From NCBI GenBank assembly GCA_000156115.1, contig DS995276.1:3222696-3286695 (forward strand): 64,000 nucleotides of DNA. The letters are read 5' to 3'. Made by a program: the position numbers and the translations under genes. How positions within the stretch are numbered: position 1 is the stretch's first letter; every line of letters starts with the position of its first letter. Below the pieces are notes generated by a model. That model searched no databases. It saw only the letters and a program-made list of their open reading frames with translations, and was not told the DNA's origin. Of this stretch, positions 59,507 to 64,000 are shown in pieces. Source of the stretch: Rhodobacteraceae bacterium HTCC2083 (GTDB lineage: Bacteria > Pseudomonadota > Alphaproteobacteria > Rhodobacterales > Rhodobacteraceae).

Positions 59507-60640
59507 ATGGATAATTCCCTTACAACAAGGTCAGAAAAATTGACTCACTTAATGACGAACTCAGACACCTCTGGCGCGGGTTTTTCGCCCAAAATGCCAA
59601 TTCCGTCATGGGTGCCCGAATCCGTTCAACGATATTTGACCCACACGCAAGCGGGCCTGCCTATAAGAGAAGTGGCGCGTCGCACTGGCTGTCATGCGTC
59701 GACCGTTTTGCGCCAAATTCGTAAAATTGAAGTCCGTCGCGACGATCCTTTGGTCGATCGCGCTTTGCACTTGTTAAGTTCAAAATTTTTTCACGGCACC
59801 CCCTCTTTTTGCGCTAAGGAGACGTCTGAAATGAGTGACATGCCAAGTACTAAAGGCTTCAAAAATGATGCTGCTAATATGGATCAGCAAACGCTTCGAA
59901 TCTTGCGCAGATTATGCGAGGCGGGATCTGTCTTGGCCGTCGCGGAGGGCATGGCGACGGCAGTTGTTGTGCGTGAAAACGCGAATGGCGCTACGAGTAA
60001 GACGGCTTCTGTGTCGGCCGAATTCGTGTCTGTATTAGCACTAAACGCTTGGATTGAATGCGCAAAACTGGGCCGGATTTCGCGTTATAAAATTACAGCT
60101 GCAGGGCGCGGTAAACTCGCTGAATTGTCAGACAATGATGCGCACACCAAATCTACAGGCAATCCATCCTCGGACGAAGACGGTGGACGTCGCCGCGTGC
60201 GCTACAACACTGCGGAAAGCCCGGTCGCGGCCTTGTCGCGGCGCAAAGACAAGGATGGATCGCAATTTTTGAGCGAAGCTTTGGTCAACGCAGCCGAACG
60301 CTTGCGCGAGGATTTCGAGCTTGCACAAATGGGGCCAAGTGTTGCGCAAAACTGGGACAATTTTCTAATTGCAGGCCGCAAACAGGGCGGGCAGAGCGCT
60401 GGTAATGACGGTTTTAACGGACCCTCTGAAGCCCGAGAAAGGGTTGCAAAAGCCTTGCAATACCTTGGGCCTGGGCTTGGCGATATTGCCTTGAAGTGTT
60501 GCTGCTATCTGGAAGGCTTAGAGACCGCTGAAAAACGCATGGGCTGGTCCGCACGATCTGGCAAGATCGTTCTCAGAATCGCTTTGCAGCGTTTATTGCA
60601 GTTTTACGAGACCGAATTGGGTGATGTTTTGATCGGGTGA
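59507..60640 (+). CDS. gafA: GafA-like GTA transcription activator (DUF6456)
   Basis: An N-terminal helix-turn-helix (VPESVQRYLTHTQAGLPIR, VARRTGCHASTVLRQIRKI) is followed by a linker and a C-terminal DUF6456 domain (GRRRVRYNTAESPVAALSRR, AAERLREDFELAQMGPSVAQ, RVAKALQYLGPGLGDIAL). This layout matches GafA, the direct activator of GTA genes, in Rhodobacter. The start is uncertain: ATG 59507 has GGAAAA upstream and lies after the inverted repeat and CtrA site, while the frame runs to 59411 and the conserved part begins near 59594. The frame is intact although the GTA cluster seems lost at 17.8 kb. Confidence 0.82.
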   Translation: MDNSLTTRSEKLTHLMTNSDTSGAGFSPKMPIPSWVPESVQRYLTHTQAGLPIREVARRTGCHASTVLRQIRKIEVRRDDPLVDRALHLLSSKFFHGTPSFCAKETSEMSDMPSTKGFKNDAANMDQQTLRILRRLCEAGSVLAVAEGMATAVVVRENANGATSKTASVSAEFVSVLALNAWIECAKLGRISRYKITAAGRGKLAELSDNDAHTKSTGNPSSDEDGGRRRVRYNTAESPVAALSRRKDKDGSQFLSEALVNAAERLREDFELAQMGPSVAQNWDNFLIAGRKQGGQSAGNDGFNGPSEARERVAKALQYLGPGLGDIALKCCCYLEGLETAEKRMGWSARSGKIVLRIALQRLLQFYETELGDVLIG

Positions 60641-60691
60641 CTCAAAGGCACAAACCGACCCCCTTTATGCTCCCGTGTAATGAGTTGATAT

Positions 60692-60725
60692 AACGGCGCT
60701 TCGTGAAAACGAGCGCCGTTTTTTT
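60692..60725 (+). terminator. Intrinsic terminator of the gafA-like gene
   Basis: AACGGCGC-TCGT pairs with ACGA-GCGCCGTT (one bulged T) around GAAA, followed by T residues. Confidence 0.9.
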
Positions 60726-60844
60726 GCCTGTGGACCTTTGGAGAGTGCATCCCAGCTATGCATTTGCGCGGCTGGCAAACGCAGGAATGTGTGCTACACC
60801 ATCGGCCACACTCTTTTCGTTTTTATGCTTGAGAGGGCTTTGCG

Positions 60845-61789
60845 ATGCGCGATCTTAAAATTCCCGACCAACGTCACCCAGAAAAAGCTCATCGTCCTGA
60901 CAATGCGCAGCCCAAGAAACCAAGCTGGATTCGCGTAAAAGCGCCCACCGGTGCTGGATATAAAGAAACCCGCAATATTTTGCGCGAGAACAAGCTGGTG
61001 ACAGTTTGCGAAGAGGCGAGTTGCCCAAATGTAGGTGAATGCTGGAACCAAGGTCACGCGACCATGATGATCATGGGCGACATTTGTACACGCGGTTGTA
61101 CCTTTTGTAACATTGCGACGGGCAAGCCAGACGCGCTCGATGCGTTTGAACCGGGCAGGGTGGCCCATGCGGTTGAAACGCTCGGGTTGAACCATGTTGT
61201 GATCACCTCTGTGGACCGTGATGATCTGGCTGATGGCGGTGCCGGACATATCGCACAGACCATTCGTGCTGTGCGCCACCGCGCACCCGAGACGACAATT
61301 GAGGTTTTGACACCTGATTTCCTAAAGTGCCCTGTGAGCGCGGTTGAGGCGGTTGTTGAAGCCCGTCCCGATGTGTTCAATCACAACCTCGAAACCGTCC
61401 CGGGCCTTTATCCGACCGTACGCCCCGGTGCGCGCTATTTCCATTCCTTGCGTTTGTTGCAGCAAGTGAAGGAAATGGATGCGACGATTTTCACAAAATC
61501 GGGCATCATGGTTGGTCTGGGCGAAGATAAGCAGTCTGTTCAACAGGTTATGGACGACATGCGCGCCGCTGACGTAGATTTTCTGACCATTGGTCAGTAT
61601 TTGCAGCCCACGCCCAAGCACCATGGTGTTGCACGCTTTGTCGAGCCTGAGGAGTTCGCAGCCTACGAGAAGGCAGCGTGGGGCAAGGGCTTTTTGATGG
61701 TCTCAGCCACGCCTTTGACACGCTCTTCGTACCATGCGGGCGATGATTTCGCGCGCTTGCGCGATGCTCGCGCTGCAAAGCTTGGTTGA
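60845..61789 (+). CDS. lipA: Lipoyl synthase
   Basis: LipA is a radical-SAM enzyme that inserts two sulfurs into octanoyl groups on E2 proteins. The auxiliary cluster cysteines lie in [12 protein letters not shown], and the radical-SAM CxxxCxxC in [13 protein letters not shown]. The C-terminal motif [12 protein letters not shown] is complete. 314 residues is normal. Its targets include the lipoyl domains of PdhB and PdhC in this window. Confidence 0.97.
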   Translation: MRDLKIPDQRHPEKAHRPDNAQPKKPSWIRVKAPTGAGYKETRNILRENKLVTVCEEASCPNVGECWNQGHATMMIMGDICTRGCTFCNIATGKPDALDAFEPGRVAHAVETLGLNHVVITSVDRDDLADGGAGHIAQTIRAVRHRAPETTIEVLTPDFLKCPVSAVEAVVEARPDVFNHNLETVPGLYPTVRPGARYFHSLRLLQQVKEMDATIFTKSGIMVGLGEDKQSVQQVMDDMRAADVDFLTIGQYLQPTPKHHGVARFVEPEEFAAYEKAAWGKGFLMVSATPLTRSSYHAGDDFARLRDARAAKLG

Positions 61790-61790
61790 A

Positions 61791-61817
61791 CGACTAATTT
61801 TTCTAGAAAAATTGTCG
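61791..61817 (+). repeat. AT-rich palindrome after lipA
   Basis: CGAC-AATTTTTC and GAAAAATT-GTCG are complementary around TA, with one bulged T. It starts right after the lipA stop. A second small hairpin, GCGCAA-AGGTC-TTGCGC, lies at 61826-61842, in the leader of rpsB. Confidence 0.6.
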
Positions 61818-61986
61818 CCCGCACCGCGCAAAGGTCTTGCGCAGTATCTCAAGCTGTCATAAACGCGCGTTACTAAATCCCGCAGGTGGGGTTGGGCCTT
61901 TGAGGGAGAAATCCTCAAAACGTCCGCCGGTTTGAACATCCGTTCATCACCCCCATCAAGGCGAAACCGGAAAAAGGAAGACAGAC

Positions 61987-62757
61987 ATGGCTCTACCAGA
62001 GTTCACTATGCGCCAATTGCTTGAAGCAGGCGTACACTTCGGCCACCAAACGCAGCGTTGGAACCCTCGTATGGGTCCGTTCATCTACGGCGCGCGCAAT
62101 GGCATCCACATCATGGACCTGACACAGACCGTACCAATGCTCGACGCAGCTTTGAACGCGATCCGTGATACAGTCGCTAAGGGCGGCCGTATCTTGTTCG
62201 TTGGCACAAAGCGTCAGGCCGCAGCGCCAGTTGCCGCAGCTGCAGAGCAGTGCGCACAGTACTACATGAACCACCGTTGGTTGGGTGGCACGTTGACGAA
62301 CTGGAAGACCGTTTCCCAGTCCATCAACCGCCTTAAGTCTATCGACGAGAAGTTCGAGACAGGCTTTGAAGGTCTGACCAAGAAAGAGCGCCTCGGCATG
62401 GAGCGCGATCAAGGCAAGCTTCAGGCATCTCTCGGCGGTATCCGTGAAATGGGCGGTGTGCCTGACCTAATCTTCGTCATCGACGTGAAAAAAGAAGCGT
62501 TGGCGATCGCAGAAGCCAACAAATTGGGTATCCCTGTTGTTGCTGTTGTTGACTCCAACTGTTCCCCAGATGGCATCGACTACATCATTCCTGGCAACGA
62601 CGACGCGGCACGCGCAATAGCACTTTATACAGATCTCGCAGCACGTGCTGCGCTTGACGGCATGTCCGCTCAGCTTGGTGCCGCTGGCGTTGATCTTGGC
62701 GCGATGGAAGAAGCACCTGTTGAAGAAGTCGTAGCCGAAGCACCAGCTGCAAGCTAA
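61987..62757 (+). CDS. rpsB: 30S ribosomal protein S2
   Basis: S2 is needed for S1 binding on the small subunit. The sequence starts [22 protein letters not shown] and contains [21 protein letters not shown] and [14 protein letters not shown]. An acidic Ala/Glu tail ends the 256-residue protein. The ATG follows AAAGGAAG. A leader of nearly 200 nt precedes it and is a likely site of autoregulation. tsf follows 71 bp later, the standard order. Confidence 0.97.
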   Translation: MALPEFTMRQLLEAGVHFGHQTQRWNPRMGPFIYGARNGIHIMDLTQTVPMLDAALNAIRDTVAKGGRILFVGTKRQAAAPVAAAAEQCAQYYMNHRWLGGTLTNWKTVSQSINRLKSIDEKFETGFEGLTKKERLGMERDQGKLQASLGGIREMGGVPDLIFVIDVKKEALAIAEANKLGIPVVAVVDSNCSPDGIDYIIPGNDDAARAIALYTDLAARAALDGMSAQLGAAGVDLGAMEEAPVEEVVAEAPAAS

Positions 62758-62828
62758 GCCTTAAGTCTTTATTGAGCGAGGGCAGGGACCACCCCGCCCT
62801 CGTTTTCCCCATTTTAGGAGATATGAAA

Positions 62829-63704
62829 ATGGCAATCACAGCAGCCATGGTTAAAGAACTGCGCGACGCATCCGGCGCAGGCATGATGGACGCGAAAAAA
62901 GCGCTCACAGAAGTTGACGGCGACATGGAGGCAGCAATCGATTGGTTGCGCACCAAGGGCCTCGCGAAAGCGGCAAAGAAATCCGGTCGTACGGCAGCAG
63001 AGGGTCTTGTGGCCGTTGCGGTTGACGGCGGCAAAGGCGTTGCAGTTGAAGTGAATTCCGAAACTGACTTCGTTGGTAAAAACGCAGAATTCCAAGAGAT
63101 GGTTGGCGGTATCGCGGCAGTTGCAATGGGCGTGTCCGACGTAGACTCACTTGCAGGCGCGGATATGGGCGGCAAGCCTGTTTCTGAGGTTCTCACAGAC
63201 AAGATCGCGACGATTGGCGAGAACATGTCCCTGCGTCGCATGTCTGCAGTCGAAGCGCCTGCTGTGGTGTCCTACGTGCACAACGCAGCGACAGCTGGCA
63301 TGGGCAAAATCGGCGTCCTCGTTGGTCTGTCCGCAGATAATGAGGCGTTCGGCAAGCAGGTAGCGATGCACATCGCGGCGGCAAACCCAGCGGCGTTGTC
63401 CGAGGCAGATCTGGACCCAGCAATCGTTGAGAAAGAGAAGCAAGTTCAGATGGATATCGCAAGCGAGTCCGGTAAGCCTGAACAAGTGATCGAGAAAATG
63501 ATTGTGGGCCGTATGAAAAAATGGCTCGCAGAGAGCACACTTTTGGGCCAAGCGTTTGTGATCAACCCAGACCTGACCGTTGCGGAAGCAGCGAAAGAAG
63601 CAGGCGTCGACATCACCGCATTCGTGCGTCTCGAAGTTGGCGAAGGTATTGAAAAGAAAGAAGAAGATTTCGCAGCAGAAGTTGCGAAAACAATGAAGGG
63701 CTAA
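62829..63704 (+). CDS. tsf: Elongation factor Ts
   Basis: EF-Ts recycles EF-Tu by GDP exchange. Signature 1 [16 protein letters not shown] and the TDFV motif ([13 protein letters not shown]) are complete, with the coiled-coil C-domain following. I choose ATG 62829 ([11 protein letters not shown]) because AGGAG is 8 nt upstream; ATG 62823 is too close to it. 291 residues is normal. Coupled in expression to rpsB. Confidence 0.97.
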   Translation: MAITAAMVKELRDASGAGMMDAKKALTEVDGDMEAAIDWLRTKGLAKAAKKSGRTAAEGLVAVAVDGGKGVAVEVNSETDFVGKNAEFQEMVGGIAAVAMGVSDVDSLAGADMGGKPVSEVLTDKIATIGENMSLRRMSAVEAPAVVSYVHNAATAGMGKIGVLVGLSADNEAFGKQVAMHIAAANPAALSEADLDPAIVEKEKQVQMDIASESGKPEQVIEKMIVGRMKKWLAESTLLGQAFVINPDLTVAEAAKEAGVDITAFVRLEVGEGIEKKEEDFAAEVAKTMKG

Positions 63705-63732
63705 ACGCTTTTCAACTTTTTTGAGTAGTGGG

Positions 63733-63768
63733 CCGCCGTGCGATTATCTTCGCGCGGCGGTTTTTTTT
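63733..63768 (+). terminator. Intrinsic terminator of rpsB-tsf
   Basis: CCGCCGTGCG pairs with CGCGCGGCGG (one G-T pair) around an 8-nt loop, followed by eight T residues. Confidence 0.92.
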
Positions 63769-64000
63769 GTTTAGCTATACTTCAAAACATAACAGCCAAT
63801 ATCCGCGTTTCGTCACAGCCACCTTGATGATGCCCCAATTGTAGAAGAAGTCTATACCGTTAATCAAACACTTTAAATTGCGTAGCTAAATGGCGAAAGG
63901 GTTTGGAAAATTGTTAGAATTCATTATTGAGGAAGCAATCTACGGGCAATACTGTTAGCGATAGTCATGGTCTATCTTCACATTTAAAACCGCCGCACGA
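63769..64000. other. End of window, no gene seen
   Basis: AT-rich intergenic sequence after tsf. I see no ORF, RNA gene or repeat; a gene may begin beyond the window. Confidence 0.5.

Overview
The window reads as chromosomal DNA of a marine alphaproteobacterium of the Rhodobacterales (Roseobacter group). This is inferred from gene content and order: sciP next to ctrA, a CtrA-type response regulator, a fab cluster beside an mltG-like gene and cysE, E1-alpha/E1-beta/E2 pyruvate dehydrogenase with a lipoyl domain on E1-beta, DUF1127, DUF6477 and DUF6456 proteins, and a LuxR/LuxI pair. No species can be assigned from the sequence alone.

Layout. 1-9.2 kb: a partial lytic transglycosylase, glnA-glnB (nitrogen), a Hint-domain protein, tRNA-Leu(UAG), trigger factor, a luxR-luxI quorum-sensing pair, an XRE regulator and the rpsF-rpsR-rplI ribosomal operon. 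9.4-11.7 kb: a YceI protein converging on a cytochrome b561-YceI fusion. 11.8-20.1 kb: fabD, fabG, acpP, fabF and mltG, then a remnant of a gene transfer agent (GTA) cluster, then cysE. 20.2-26.6 kb: pyruvate dehydrogenase genes, ftsB, a luciferase-like oxidoreductase and mnmA. 26.7-34.8 kb: sciP, ctrA, ligA, recG, a small membrane protein, an Fe-S scaffold protein, hisI, gluQ-RS and a methyltransferase. 34.9-42.9 kb: trmFO, a decayed di-heme cytochrome c peroxidase, an enoyl-CoA hydratase, a thioesterase, a transporter, a MocR regulator and rplM-rpsI.

43.0-48.8 kb: a small integrative element of distinct composition, inserted after rpsI. It carries two tyrosine recombinases, a protein with Rep-like HFN and YxxK motifs, a small putative regulator, a gene split by an intact IS3-family insertion sequence, and a small secreted protein. 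49.1-64 kb: TetR, PPK2, an alpha/beta hydrolase, MetA (with Glu111), a P-loop ATPase, two EamA transporters, guaA, a VOC protein, an MttB-like methyltransferase, a DUF6477 protein facing a GafA-like GTA activator, lipA, rpsB and tsf.

The most interesting signals are linked. Where an intact GTA capsid/tail cluster would normally be expected, only an in-frame fusion remains. Its N-terminus looks like gp1 (TerS) and its C-terminus is gp15, as if g2-g14 had been deleted. The putative GTA activator (GafA-like) is intact 40 kb away and has a CtrA-type site in its promoter region, and CtrA, SciP and a LuxI/R pair are also present. The regulatory layer therefore seems to have outlived the particle genes at this locus. 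The second highlight is the element at 43-48.8 kb. Several RNA-level structures (acpP leader, fabG hairpin, a candidate sRNA after recG) are also listed. All calls come from reading the sequence; no database search was run.
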